A stretch of 64,000 nucleotides of DNA from Gammaproteobacteria bacterium (lineage in GTDB: Bacteria > Pseudomonadota > Gammaproteobacteria > UBA6429 > Thiohalophilaceae). The stretch is taken from positions 124,001-188,000 of the forward strand of contig WGLP01000006.1 of NCBI GenBank assembly GCA_016125505.1. The letters run 5' to 3'. The position numbers were made by a program, and so were the translations under genes. Positions 47,544 through 55,358 of the stretch are shown piece by piece; the stretch's first letter is position 1; the number at the start of each line of letters is the position of its first letter. The notes under the pieces were generated by a model that saw only the letters and a list, made by a program, of their open reading frames with translations, had not been told where the DNA came from and did not search any database.

Positions 47544-48455
47544 ATGCTTCAGCACTTTCTGACCCTGCTTGATCTGGATAAGGCACAACTGCAGCAATTG
47601 CTGCAACGTGCCGTGGAATTGAAGGCGATGCGTGCCGCCGGTGAAGATCACCCGTATTTCAAAAGTCGCACCATGGGCATGATCTTCGACAAGTCCTCGA
47701 CCCGGACCCGTGTCTCTTTCGAAGCCGCCATGGCGCAATTCGGCGGTCATGCGATCTTCCTGTCGCCACGCGACACCCAGTTGGGTCGCGGCGAACCCAT
47801 CGAAGATACCGCGCGCGTGTTATCACGCATGGTCGATATCATCATGATTCGTACCTACGCCCACAGTACGCTGGAATCATTTGCCGCGAATTCAAAGGTC
47901 CCGGTGATCAACGCGCTGACCGATCTGTATCACCCCTGCCAGCTACTCGCCGACATGCAGACTTTTATCGAGCATCGGGGACCGATTAAGGGCCGTACCA
48001 TTGCCTGGATTGGTGATGGCAATAATATGTGCCATTCCTATATCAATGCCGCACGTCAATTCGATTTTCAGTTGCGTATCGCCACACCGAAAGGCTACGA
48101 ACCGGATGCAGAGATCATGCAGGCCGCGGGTGACCTTGTTTCACTCTGTCATGATCCTAAAGCGGCTGTCGAAGGCGCTGCTATGGTCAGTACCGATGTC
48201 TGGGCCAGCATGGGCCAGGAAGAGGAACAAACCAAGCGTCGCCAGGCCTTTGCTGATTTTCAGGTCACCCAGGATCTGATGCGCCTGGCGGACAAAGAGG
48301 CATTGTTCATGCACTGCCTGCCCGCGCACCGCGGCGAAGAAGTGGCAGCCGAGATCATCGACGGACCGCAGAGCGTCGTCTGGGATCAGGCAGAAAATCG
48401 TCTGCACAGTCAAAAGGCGCTCATTGAGTTGTTGCTCAAGCAAAAGTCCGCCTGA
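47544..48455 (+). CDS. argF: Ornithine carbamoyltransferase
   Basis: Transfers the carbamoyl group from carbamoyl phosphate to ornithine, giving citrulline. Carbamoyl-phosphate binding is shown by [21 protein letters not shown] and [12 protein letters not shown]; ornithine binding by the [11 protein letters not shown] segment and the catalytic Cys in it. The length, 303 residues, is typical of anabolic OTCase. AAGGA at 47529 serves ATG 47544. Its product feeds argininosuccinate synthase, encoded at 29566-30783. Confidence 0.97.
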   Translation: MLQHFLTLLDLDKAQLQQLLQRAVELKAMRAAGEDHPYFKSRTMGMIFDKSSTRTRVSFEAAMAQFGGHAIFLSPRDTQLGRGEPIEDTARVLSRMVDIIMIRTYAHSTLESFAANSKVPVINALTDLYHPCQLLADMQTFIEHRGPIKGRTIAWIGDGNNMCHSYINAARQFDFQLRIATPKGYEPDAEIMQAAGDLVSLCHDPKAAVEGAAMVSTDVWASMGQEEEQTKRRQAFADFQVTQDLMRLADKEALFMHCLPAHRGEEVAAEIIDGPQSVVWDQAENRLHSQKALIELLLKQKSA

Positions 48456-48498
48456 TTGCCTCGCCGTTCACCGGAACGGATGCTATATCTATAACAAC

Positions 48499-49089
48499 AT
48501 GAATCACGTTCTGCTTAAATCCCTCCTGATCGCCGCCTGCCTGAGTCTGGCAAATGGCAGTCACGCCGGTGCCCTGGAAGAGGGTCACGCCGCCTTCGAT
48601 GCCAAACACTACCAACAGGCCTACACGCTCTGGAAGCCACTGGCAGAACAGGGCAATGCGGATGCGCAATACAACCTCGGTCTGCTGTACATGAACGGAC
48701 ATGGTGTAAAAAAAGATGATCGCATGGCGCTGATGTGGTTTACGCGTGCCGGTCAGCAAGGCCTGGCGGACGCGCAATATAATGCCGGTGTCATGTTTTA
48801 TCTCGGCAAAGGCGTCTATCCCAGTTACATCACGGCGGTGAAATGGTGGCGACTGGCAGCGGAAAAAGACCACGCGAATGCGGAGAACAATCTGGCCGTC
48901 ATGTATGCCTACGGCTACGGCGTGGAGAAGAATCCCGACAAGGCTATCGAACTCTGGACCGCCGCCGCCGAACAGGGCCATCCCGATGCCATTAACGCAT
49001 TGATTGAGGTCTATTCCGGCAAGATGGTCGGTTTTAAGGCCGACCCCGCCAAGGCGGATTTCTGGAAGCAGAAAAAAATGGCCCGGTAA
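48499..49089 (+). CDS. Exported Sel1-repeat (TPR-like) protein
   Basis: Periplasmic 196-residue protein made of Sel1-like helical repeats. A signal peptide (LLKSLLIAACLSLANGSHA) is followed by at least four repeats with the A-x2-G-x2-Y-x2-G-x-G-V pattern: AQYNLGLLYMNGHGVKKD, AQYNAGVMFYLGKGVYPS, AENNLAVMYAYGYGVEKN and a final PDAINALIEVYSGKM. Such solenoids bind other proteins; the partner is unknown. The start is ATG 48499, 43 bp after argF; an upstream frame overlapping argF is not credible. A hairpin covers the stop codon. Confidence 0.88.
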   Translation: MNHVLLKSLLIAACLSLANGSHAGALEEGHAAFDAKHYQQAYTLWKPLAEQGNADAQYNLGLLYMNGHGVKKDDRMALMWFTRAGQQGLADAQYNAGVMFYLGKGVYPSYITAVKWWRLAAEKDHANAENNLAVMYAYGYGVEKNPDKAIELWTAAAEQGHPDAINALIEVYSGKMVGFKADPAKADFWKQKKMAR

Positions 49090-49103
49090 ACATACCGGGC
49101 CAT
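49078..49103. repeat. Perfect 11-bp inverted repeat over the Sel1-gene stop codon
   Basis: ATGGCCCGGTA (49078-49088) and TACCGGGCCAT (49093-49103) are exact reverse complements around AACA. The stop TAA lies within it. There is no T run after it on the plus strand, so it may be a transcript-stabilising hairpin or a Rho-linked end rather than an intrinsic terminator. Confidence 0.7.
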
Positions 49104-49142
49104 CAATCTACTCTGTAGTGACAGACAGAGGGAATGAAATAT

Positions 49143-49877
49143 CTAATTCTTACCCTTGCTCTGTTCACGCACTTCTTTCTCAACCTGCTCCAGGCTGATA
49201 TGGCGCACATCCTTGCCACGCACCAGATAGATGACGTACTCGCAGATGTTGCGCGCACGATCCCCGATACGTTCAAGTGAACGTGCCGCCCACATGACGT
49301 TCACCACCCGCGGGATCGAACGCGGGTCTTCCATCATATAAGTCATTAACTGGCGCAGAATATTCTCGTATTCCTGATCGACCTTGAGGTCTTCTTTCGC
49401 AATCGTCGTGGCCGCCTGGACATCCATACGCGCCAGGGCATCCAGCGCCTCATGCAGCATGTGCCGCACGTGTTCGCCCAGGTGACCGATACCGACAAGC
49501 GCCTTGGTGTCCTTGGTCTCGGCGTCGGCAAAGTGCAAGGCCATCCGGCCAACCCGTTCCGCCTCGTCGCCGATGCGCTCAAGGTCGGTAATGGTCTTTA
49601 CAATTGCCATCAGGAGTCGCAGATCGCTCGCCGCCGGTTGACGACGGGCCAGAATATGTGTGCATTCTTCGTCAATACTGACTTCCAGTTTATTAATCTT
49701 GTAGTCATTGGTGACGACGACCTCCGCCAGGGCCGTGTCCATGGTCGTCAGCGCCAGCACGGCATCCGCCAGTTGCTGCTCAACGAGACCGCCCATTTGC
49801 AAGACGCGGTTGCGCACATCTTCCAGTTCCTGGTTGTACTGCTGAGAGATGTGGTGACCAAGATCGGCTTTATCCAT
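49143..49877 (-). CDS. phoU: Phosphate signalling protein PhoU
   Basis: Helical adaptor that restrains PhoR and the Pst transporter when phosphate is plentiful. The two tandem PhoU domains (about 18-105 and 120-210) each contain the metal-binding E/DxxxD pattern: ITDLERIGDEAERVGRMAL in the first and AARSLERIGDRARNICEYV in the second. The 244 residues fit E. coli PhoU. AGAGGA precedes ATG 49877. Unusually for the E. coli order, phoU is directly downstream of phoB-phoR on the same strand, with no pst genes in view. Confidence 0.96.
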   Translation of the reverse strand: MDKADLGHHISQQYNQELEDVRNRVLQMGGLVEQQLADAVLALTTMDTALAEVVVTNDYKINKLEVSIDEECTHILARRQPAASDLRLLMAIVKTITDLERIGDEAERVGRMALHFADAETKDTKALVGIGHLGEHVRHMLHEALDALARMDVQAATTIAKEDLKVDQEYENILRQLMTYMMEDPRSIPRVVNVMWAARSLERIGDRARNICEYVIYLVRGKDVRHISLEQVEKEVREQSKGKN

Positions 49878-50133
49878 TGCAATGTCCTCTGCGTCGCTTG
49901 AATGCTTTAGTTACTATTTCACTGACGATATTTCGGTTACTAGTTCTATCCGGGACGGACGGCATGGCATTCTTGATCATACCGACTACCAATGACGTCA
50001 GATTCTAACCGGGAATGACTGCTAAGTGTATGGCAAATCCATGTCGCTTGTCTGAAATTTCACATACAAGCATATTGTGCGCTATCCCACATGCCTGACA
50101 CGCCATTTTGTGTCATCTATATGACAACCCGCT

Positions 50134-51450
50134 TCAGATCGCTTCACGCGCCTCGGATTTGTTTACCATGGCTTCCGGTGGAAAATCACAGATGAAGGTG
50201 CTGCCGCGCCCAACCTCGCTGTCTATACGCAAGTGTGCGGCGTGCCTGCCCAAGGCGTGTTTCACAATCGCCAGGCCGAGGCCGGACCCCCCTGTCTCAC
50301 GCGAACGCGCAACGTCGACCCGATAAAAGCGTTCGGTGATGCGTGACAGGTGATGCGGCGGTATCCCGATGCCAGTATCGCTTACCGACAGGTGCGCACC
50401 CGTGTCGTCCTGGTACCAGCGAATATTGATCGCGCCGCCCGTCGGCGTGTAATTCACGGCATTAATCACCAGGTTGCTAAAGGCACTGTCCAGTTCCTTA
50501 CTATCACCGTACAGATACAGGTCGAGGTCAACATCGAGGGTAATCTGGTGATTCCGATCGCCGCTGATGATCATCGCCTCTTCCCTCAGCGTCGTGAGCA
50601 ATTGCGGGACAGCCACCACTTCGTGTTTGACCGGCCGCTGTTCATTCTCCAGTTTGGACAACAGCATCAGATCCTCGACCAGACGATACATACGTTTGGA
50701 TTGCTGTTTCATTAGTTCCAGGGAACGTCTCAGATTCTTGTCCGTGATCGTATCGTCGCCGGTCAAGGTTTCGAGAAACCCGCTCATGACGGTAAGCGGG
50801 GTGCGCAATTCATGGGAAATATTGGCAACGAAGTCGCGACGGATCTGTTCCACACGCTGCAGGATGGTGACATCGCGTACGATCAAGAGTGATTGATCCA
50901 TACCGTAAGGCGTAAGCTGCACGGCAATAATTTTGTTCTTGTCGGCCGGCGCCGCAAAATTCAGGACTTCGTGTCTGTTGTTGTTCTCGATGAAACTCAG
51001 AAACTCGGGATTTCGAATCAGGTTAGTCAGGCGCTGTCCGACATCCTGCGGGTACTTGAGATCGAGTAAACGGCCACCGGCCTCGTTCCACCATTCGATA
51101 ACGCCGCTGGCCTGCATCACCACCACACCGTCGGGCATGGCTTCAGTGGTTTCGCGAAAGCGGCCGAGGAGTTTGACAAGACGTTTCTGGCGTTTCTTGT
51201 TACGGCGCTGTAACCGAAAAATCTCGGTGAAGATATCTCCCCAGATCCCGAACGAATCCGGTGGATGATACTTTCGCCCAATCGCCAGCCAGCGCCGCAA
51301 ATGATACAGGTTATAGAAAGTCCAACCGAGGTAACCCAGTGTGGCAACAAGCATAAACAGGCTGACGTGGCCAAACACCAGGCCAAGAATAAACGCGACC
51401 AACAGAAGGCCTGCCAGGCTCCAGATTTCGGCGATCCAGCTGTTATTCAA
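50134..51450 (-). CDS. phoR: Phosphate-regulon sensor histidine kinase PhoR
   Basis: Membrane histidine kinase that activates PhoB at low phosphate. N-terminal hydrophobic pair (WSLAGLLLVAFILGLVFGHV, LFMLVATLGYLGWTFYNL), a basic linker, a PAS domain (about residues 100-195, AMPDGVVVMQASGVIEWWN), the H box FVANISHELRTPLTVMSGF, and ATPase motifs (NLVINAVNYTPTGG, VSDTGIGIPPHHL, ETGGSGLGLAIVKHAL). The length is 438 residues. The apparent start is TTG 51450 with AGGTG upstream, because the next in-frame Met lies after the first helix. It follows phoB by 6 bp. Confidence 0.95.
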   Translation of the reverse strand: MNNSWIAEIWSLAGLLLVAFILGLVFGHVSLFMLVATLGYLGWTFYNLYHLRRWLAIGRKYHPPDSFGIWGDIFTEIFRLQRRNKKRQKRLVKLLGRFRETTEAMPDGVVVMQASGVIEWWNEAGGRLLDLKYPQDVGQRLTNLIRNPEFLSFIENNNRHEVLNFAAPADKNKIIAVQLTPYGMDQSLLIVRDVTILQRVEQIRRDFVANISHELRTPLTVMSGFLETLTGDDTITDKNLRRSLELMKQQSKRMYRLVEDLMLLSKLENEQRPVKHEVVAVPQLLTTLREEAMIISGDRNHQITLDVDLDLYLYGDSKELDSAFSNLVINAVNYTPTGGAINIRWYQDDTGAHLSVSDTGIGIPPHHLSRITERFYRVDVARSRETGGSGLGLAIVKHALGRHAAHLRIDSEVGRGSTFICDFPPEAMVNKSEAREAI

Positions 51451-51456
51451 GGTCGA

Positions 51457-52170
51457 TCACACCTGTTCTGAAAAACGGTACCCCGCACCACGTACGGTCT
51501 GAATATATTTATCACAATTATAGGCTTCAAGGGCACGGCGCAAGCGACGGATATGCACGTCGACAGTACGTTCCTCGATATACACATTATTGCCCCAGAC
51601 CTGATCCAGTAACTGGCTGCGGCTGAATACCCGCTCGGCATGGGACATGAAAAAATGCAGCAGACGGAATTCGGTCGGCCCCAGTTCCACCGGCGTCTCG
51701 TTCACTATGACACGATGACTGACCGTATCCAGCGACAGGTCGCCCACTTTGATGATCTCTTCACTGCCAGGACTCACGGTACGACGCAGTACGGCCCGGA
51801 TCCGCGCGATCAATTCCTGGGTCGAAAACGGTTTGGTCACGTAATCATCGGCGCCGGCCTCAAGGCCCTTAATCTTGTTTTCCTCTTCACCGCGTGCGGT
51901 GAGCAATATGATGGGAAGTTCACGGGTACGGGTGTTATGCCGAATCTTTTGTGCCAGATCGACGCCACTGGTCCCGGGCAGCATCCAGTCGAGCAGGACC
52001 AGGTCGGGTACCTGCTGGTTAATCATGTCCTGGGCCTGACGGGCATCGGCAGCTTCGTGAACGTCGAATCCCGCCCTTCCCAGAGAAAAATTGAGCATCT
52101 CCCGGATGGCAGCTTCGTCTTCAACAACTAATATGGTTGGGTTATCCTTGGCCATTGGATTTAGCATCAT
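51457..52170 (-). CDS. phoB: Phosphate-regulon response regulator PhoB
   Basis: OmpR-type transcription factor of phosphate starvation. The receiver domain has the acidic pair in LVVEDEAAIREML, the phospho-acceptor Asp in DLVLLDWMLPGTSG and the Lys in DDYVTKPFSTQEL. The DNA-binding domain has ELGPTEFRLLHFFMSHAERVFSRSQLLDQVWG and EERTVDVHIRRLRRAL. Identity as PhoB rests on the PhoB-like sequence and on the phoR gene that follows. ATG 52170 or 52167 may be used. The 208-bp divergent spacer holds inverted repeats. Confidence 0.95.
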   Translation of the reverse strand: MMLNPMAKDNPTILVVEDEAAIREMLNFSLGRAGFDVHEAADARQAQDMINQQVPDLVLLDWMLPGTSGVDLAQKIRHNTRTRELPIILLTARGEEENKIKGLEAGADDYVTKPFSTQELIARIRAVLRRTVSPGSEEIIKVGDLSLDTVSHRVIVNETPVELGPTEFRLLHFFMSHAERVFSRSQLLDQVWGNNVYIEERTVDVHIRRLRRALEAYNCDKYIQTVRGAGYRFSEQV

Positions 52171-52254
52171 GAAACTCGCTCTCTGTTGTGACGAGCGGAT
52201 TACAACGAATCAATGTTACAGGGTGATGACAGCCCTGCCTACTGGCAAGGCAGA

Positions 52255-52309
52255 CTGTGACGACTTTTCACAGAAGCGTCATAATCGGTCACACCTATTT
52301 ATATGTGAC
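52255..52309. promoter_or_regulatory. Cluster of TGTGA/TCACA inverted repeats in the phoB upstream region
   Basis: CTGTGA (52255-52260) and TCACAG (52268-52273) form an inverted repeat with a 7-nt spacer. GTCACA (52288-52293) and TGTGAC (52304-52309) form a second with a 10-nt spacer. The first resembles a CRP/Vfr-type site (TGTGA-N6-TCACA) but has one extra spacer base. They lie between divergent phoB and the SH3 gene. A PhoB box would instead need direct repeats 11 bp apart; the GTCAT/GTCAC pair here (52278, 52288) is 10 bp apart. Confidence 0.4.
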
Positions 52310-52378
52310 TTGGTCAGCAACCCCTACCCACGGTGGGTTGATAACATACATAACATTCGGCTAGATGAGAGAATCAGA

Positions 52379-53038
52379 ATGAAATTGCGATTTTGGCTAG
52401 TTTTAACCCTTTTTCTTCCGGCGACCGTGATGGCCGCCACCAAGTACGTGAGTGATGAACTGGTGATTACCCTGCGCACCGGCCAGGGCAACCAGTACCA
52501 GATCATCAAAACCCTGACCAGCGGCACGCTGCTGACCGTGTTAGAAGAAACCCAGACCGGCTACACCCGGGTACGTACACCCAACGGCACCGAAGGCTGG
52601 GTCCGCACCCAATACCTGAGTGACAAGCCCCCGGCCGCTGAAGAACTGGCCAAGACCCAGGAGAAGCTGGCGAAGCTGCAGGACAAGCTCAGCCAGACGC
52701 AGCAGGAACTCAGTGAGGTACGCAAGCAGAAAACGCAACTGGAAGGCGAGCACGACAAACTGCAAAGCGAAAACAAAAGCACCAGTGACGAGCTGGCCAA
52801 GCTGAGCCAAATCGCGGCACATCCCAAACAGCTGGAAAGCGAAAACACCGATCTTCGCGAAAAATTCGCCAAGATGAGCGATGAATTCAACCTGATCAAA
52901 CAGGAAAACCAGGTCCTCAAGGATCGGTCCAAGCGCAACTGGTTCCTGGCCGGTGCCCTGGTCGTCATTATCGGCATCGTCATTGGCCTGATCATTCCCA
53001 AGCTGCGTTTTCGCCGTAAAGACAGTTGGGACTTCTAG
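52379..53038 (+). CDS. SH3-domain protein (TIGR04211/YgiM type)
   Basis: Exported, membrane-anchored 219-residue protein. A signal peptide (FWLVLTLFLPATVMA) precedes a bacterial SH3 domain (YVSDELVITLRTGQGNQYQI, TRVRTPNGTEGWVRTQYL), then a coiled-coil of Gln/Glu/Lys heptads (about residues 90-180), then a C-terminal transmembrane helix (WFLAGALVVIIGIVIGLII) and a basic tail. This architecture equals the E. coli YgiM type. The function is unknown; SH3b domains often bind peptidoglycan or peptides. ATG 52379 is clear; the open frame upstream overlaps the regulatory spacer. Confidence 0.9.
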   Translation: MKLRFWLVLTLFLPATVMAATKYVSDELVITLRTGQGNQYQIIKTLTSGTLLTVLEETQTGYTRVRTPNGTEGWVRTQYLSDKPPAAEELAKTQEKLAKLQDKLSQTQQELSEVRKQKTQLEGEHDKLQSENKSTSDELAKLSQIAAHPKQLESENTDLREKFAKMSDEFNLIKQENQVLKDRSKRNWFLAGALVVIIGIVIGLIIPKLRFRRKDSWDF

Positions 53039-53087
53039 CCATAAAAATTGTCTCAAGAGTGTCTTTACGCAAAGGCATCGAAACAAT

Positions 53088-54248
53088 ATGAGCACATCTT
53101 TCCCCTCGGTGATGGAACGCCTGCGCGCCCTGATCGGTACACCGTCGGTCAGTAGCGTCAGTCCGGAATTCGATCAGAGTAACCGGGCCGTCATTGATCT
53201 GCTCGCCGGCTGGCTGGCCGATCTCGGTTACGCCATCGAGATCATGCCCCTGCCCCAGCAGCCACAGAAAGCCAATCTGATTGCCACCCTGGGCAAGGGG
53301 CCGGGCGGCCTGGTCTTGTCCGGTCATACCGATACCGTGCCATACGATGACAGTGGCTGGCATTCTGATCCCTTCCGGCTTACCGAGCGCGACAACCGAC
53401 TGTTCGGCCTGGGCAGCGCCGACATGAAAAGTTTTTTTGCCCTCGCCATCGAGGCCGCACGCCAGTTCGATGCCAACCAGCTCAGTGCGCCTTTGATTCT
53501 GCTGGCGACGGCGGATGAAGAGAGTTCCATGGAAGGTGCGCTGTCGCTGGTTGCCGCCGATAAACCCAAGGCCAAATATGCCATCGTCGGCGAACCGACC
53601 GGACTCAAACCCATACGTGCGCACAAGGGCATCATCATGGAATCGATCCACGTCACGGGGCATTCGGGCCACTCCAGCGATCCGCGCCTGGGTAATAGTG
53701 CGCTCGAAGGCATGCACAAGGTCATCGCCGAAATCCTGCGCTGGCGCGAGGAGTTGCAACAGCGTTATCGCGATCCCCACTTTGCCGTACCTTTCCCGAC
53801 ACTGAATCTCGGACACATTCATGGCGGTGACAATCCCAACCGGATCTGTGGTGACTGCGAATTGCATTTTGATTTGCGTTCCTTACCCGGCATGTCCCAG
53901 GACGATCTACGCCATGAACTCGACGAACGTCTCGCGGCATGTTTTGCCGATACCGGGTTGCAGGTCAAACGCACGCCCCTGATCACCGGTACCGAGGCCA
54001 TGCACACGGATGCGCAATCGGATATTGTGAAACAGGCGGAACAACTCACTGGTTACCAGGCCGAAGCTGTCGCTTACTGCACGGAAGGGCCCTACTTGAA
54101 TCAACTCGGCATGCAGACCATTATTATGGGACCCGGCCATATCGATCAGGCGCATCAACCCGACGAGTTCCTGCCGATGGAACAACTCCAGCCGACGATC
54201 GATCTCATTAGCCAGATGATTCAACGGTACTGCCAGGATGGACACTAG
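53088..54248 (+). CDS. argE: Acetylornithine deacetylase
   Basis: Zinc hydrolase of the M20 family that removes acetate from N-acetylornithine in the linear arginine route. Metal-binding segments: LVLSGHTDTVPYD (His, Asp), FGLGSADMKSFFALAI, ATADEESSMEGAL (catalytic Glu pair), AIVGEPTGLKPIRAHKG and IIMGPGHIDQAHQPDEFLP. The dimerisation domain lies at about residues 180-290. At 386 residues it matches E. coli ArgE (383). It overlaps the next gene, an Slp lipoprotein, by 11 bp, an unusual operon partner. Confidence 0.95.
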   Translation: MSTSFPSVMERLRALIGTPSVSSVSPEFDQSNRAVIDLLAGWLADLGYAIEIMPLPQQPQKANLIATLGKGPGGLVLSGHTDTVPYDDSGWHSDPFRLTERDNRLFGLGSADMKSFFALAIEAARQFDANQLSAPLILLATADEESSMEGALSLVAADKPKAKYAIVGEPTGLKPIRAHKGIIMESIHVTGHSGHSSDPRLGNSALEGMHKVIAEILRWREELQQRYRDPHFAVPFPTLNLGHIHGGDNPNRICGDCELHFDLRSLPGMSQDDLRHELDERLAACFADTGLQVKRTPLITGTEAMHTDAQSDIVKQAEQLTGYQAEAVAYCTEGPYLNQLGMQTIIMGPGHIDQAHQPDEFLPMEQLQPTIDLISQMIQRYCQDGH

Positions 54249-54795
54249 GATATTTCGCGTAATCGGTCTGAGCACGGCTCTGCTGTTTCTGGCCGCCTGC
54301 AGCAGCGTGCCGCCGATCCCGATACCGGCAGACAATCCGCCTCTTCCTGTTGTGCGCGAGAATATCCCCGCGCATCAAGATCAGGCCGTGGTCTGGGGCG
54401 GGCAGATCCTCGCGGTTGCGGTGAAGCAATCCAACACGGAGGTCACGGTGCTCGGCAAGCCCCTGGACAGCTACAGCGAACCCGTTACGACAGACCAGAG
54501 TGAAGGACGCTTTCTTGCCCACTTCAGTGGCTTCCGCGATCCCGCCGTGTTTGCCGTCGGTCGCAACCTGACCATTGCAGGCACGATTGCAGGCAGTGAC
54601 ACCCGCAAGATAGGCGACTATGCATACGTCTATCCCGTCGTTAACGTCTCCCAGTACCACTTGTGGCCAGTCACCACAACGCGCACGTATGATACGCGGG
54701 ACTACTGGTGGTACGATCCCTGGTATCCGTGGTACCCAGGGTATTATCCGTATTACTATCCGCCACCCCAGAAACTGCCGTCACCGAAAAAATGA
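54238..54795 (+). CDS. Slp-family outer-membrane lipoprotein (first copy)
   Basis: Lipoprotein of the Slp (starvation-lipoprotein) family. The lipobox is LLFLAACSS, with Cys at about residue 21. The family core includes VVWGGQILAVAVKQSNTEV, LGKPLDSYSEPV, GRFLAHFSGFRDPAVFAVGR, GTIAGSDTRKIGDYAYVYPVV and YHLWP. After it comes an unusual tail of about 25 residues dominated by Tyr, Trp and Pro (WWYDPWYPWYPGYYPYYYPP) and a basic end. Start ATG 54238 overlaps argE by 11 bp. A second Slp gene begins in its stop codon. Confidence 0.9.
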   Translation: MDTRIFRVIGLSTALLFLAACSSVPPIPIPADNPPLPVVRENIPAHQDQAVVWGGQILAVAVKQSNTEVTVLGKPLDSYSEPVTTDQSEGRFLAHFSGFRDPAVFAVGRNLTIAGTIAGSDTRKIGDYAYVYPVVNVSQYHLWPVTTTRTYDTRDYWWYDPWYPWYPGYYPYYYPPPQKLPSPKK

Positions 54796-55271
54796 TGCGA
54801 CAATTATTCCTGCCATTCCTGTTATTGATGCTTAGCGCCTGCGCCGGTTCACCGCTGAAATTGGAAGGCGTCAATCGTGCCGTCACGCCTGCCATGGCGA
54901 CCGGCGATAAAACCTACGGCAACCTGCGCGTGGTCTGGGGCGGCATGATCGTCAGAACCACGCCGCAGAAAGAACATACGCAGATCGAAGTCCTCGCCTA
55001 CCCTGTGGACAGCTATGGCGAACCGGATCGGCAAGCCGCCAGCCAGGGTCGCTTCTTGATCGAACGCCAGGGTTATCTCGAACCCGCCGACTTCGCAGCG
55101 GGGCGCTGGATCTCCGCCGTGGGCACCATCGGACAACCGCAGATAGGCAAGGTCGGCGAAGCAAGCTATCGCTTCCCGGTGCTCGTGCCCGAACAACTCT
55201 ATCTCTGGCCGCAAAGCTCCTCCTCCAAGACCCAGACCTATTTCCACTTCGGCATCGGTATTCGCCTCTGA
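54792..55271 (+). CDS. Slp-family outer-membrane lipoprotein (second copy)
   Basis: A paralogue of the preceding gene. The 159-residue product has a lipoprotein signal (LFLPFLLLMLSACAGS, Cys17) and the same core pattern: LRVVWGGMIVRTTPQKEHTQ, VLAYPVDSYGEPD, GRFLIERQGYLEPADFAAGR, GTIGQPQIGKVGEASYRFPVL and LYLWP. It lacks the aromatic tail of the first copy, and ends in a short beta-strand-like FHFGIGIRL. The start overlaps the first copy's stop (ATGATG, 54792 or 54795). Slp proteins are induced in starvation or acid in E. coli; here the promoter is unclear. Confidence 0.88.
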   Translation: MMRQLFLPFLLLMLSACAGSPLKLEGVNRAVTPAMATGDKTYGNLRVVWGGMIVRTTPQKEHTQIEVLAYPVDSYGEPDRQAASQGRFLIERQGYLEPADFAAGRWISAVGTIGQPQIGKVGEASYRFPVLVPEQLYLWPQSSSSKTQTYFHFGIGIRL

Positions 55272-55358
55272 GGGAATTTTTTCACGCAAACCGTTTGCAG
55301 GGATCCGCACATAGGTTATGCTTGTAAAACAAGCAGATACGCCGGATTTCTGAAGCGA

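Noticed and set aside
50111..50126. TGTCAT-CTAT-ATGACA as a Pho box
   Set aside because: The half-sites are inverted, not direct repeats, and they lie downstream of phoR rather than clearly upstream of phoU.
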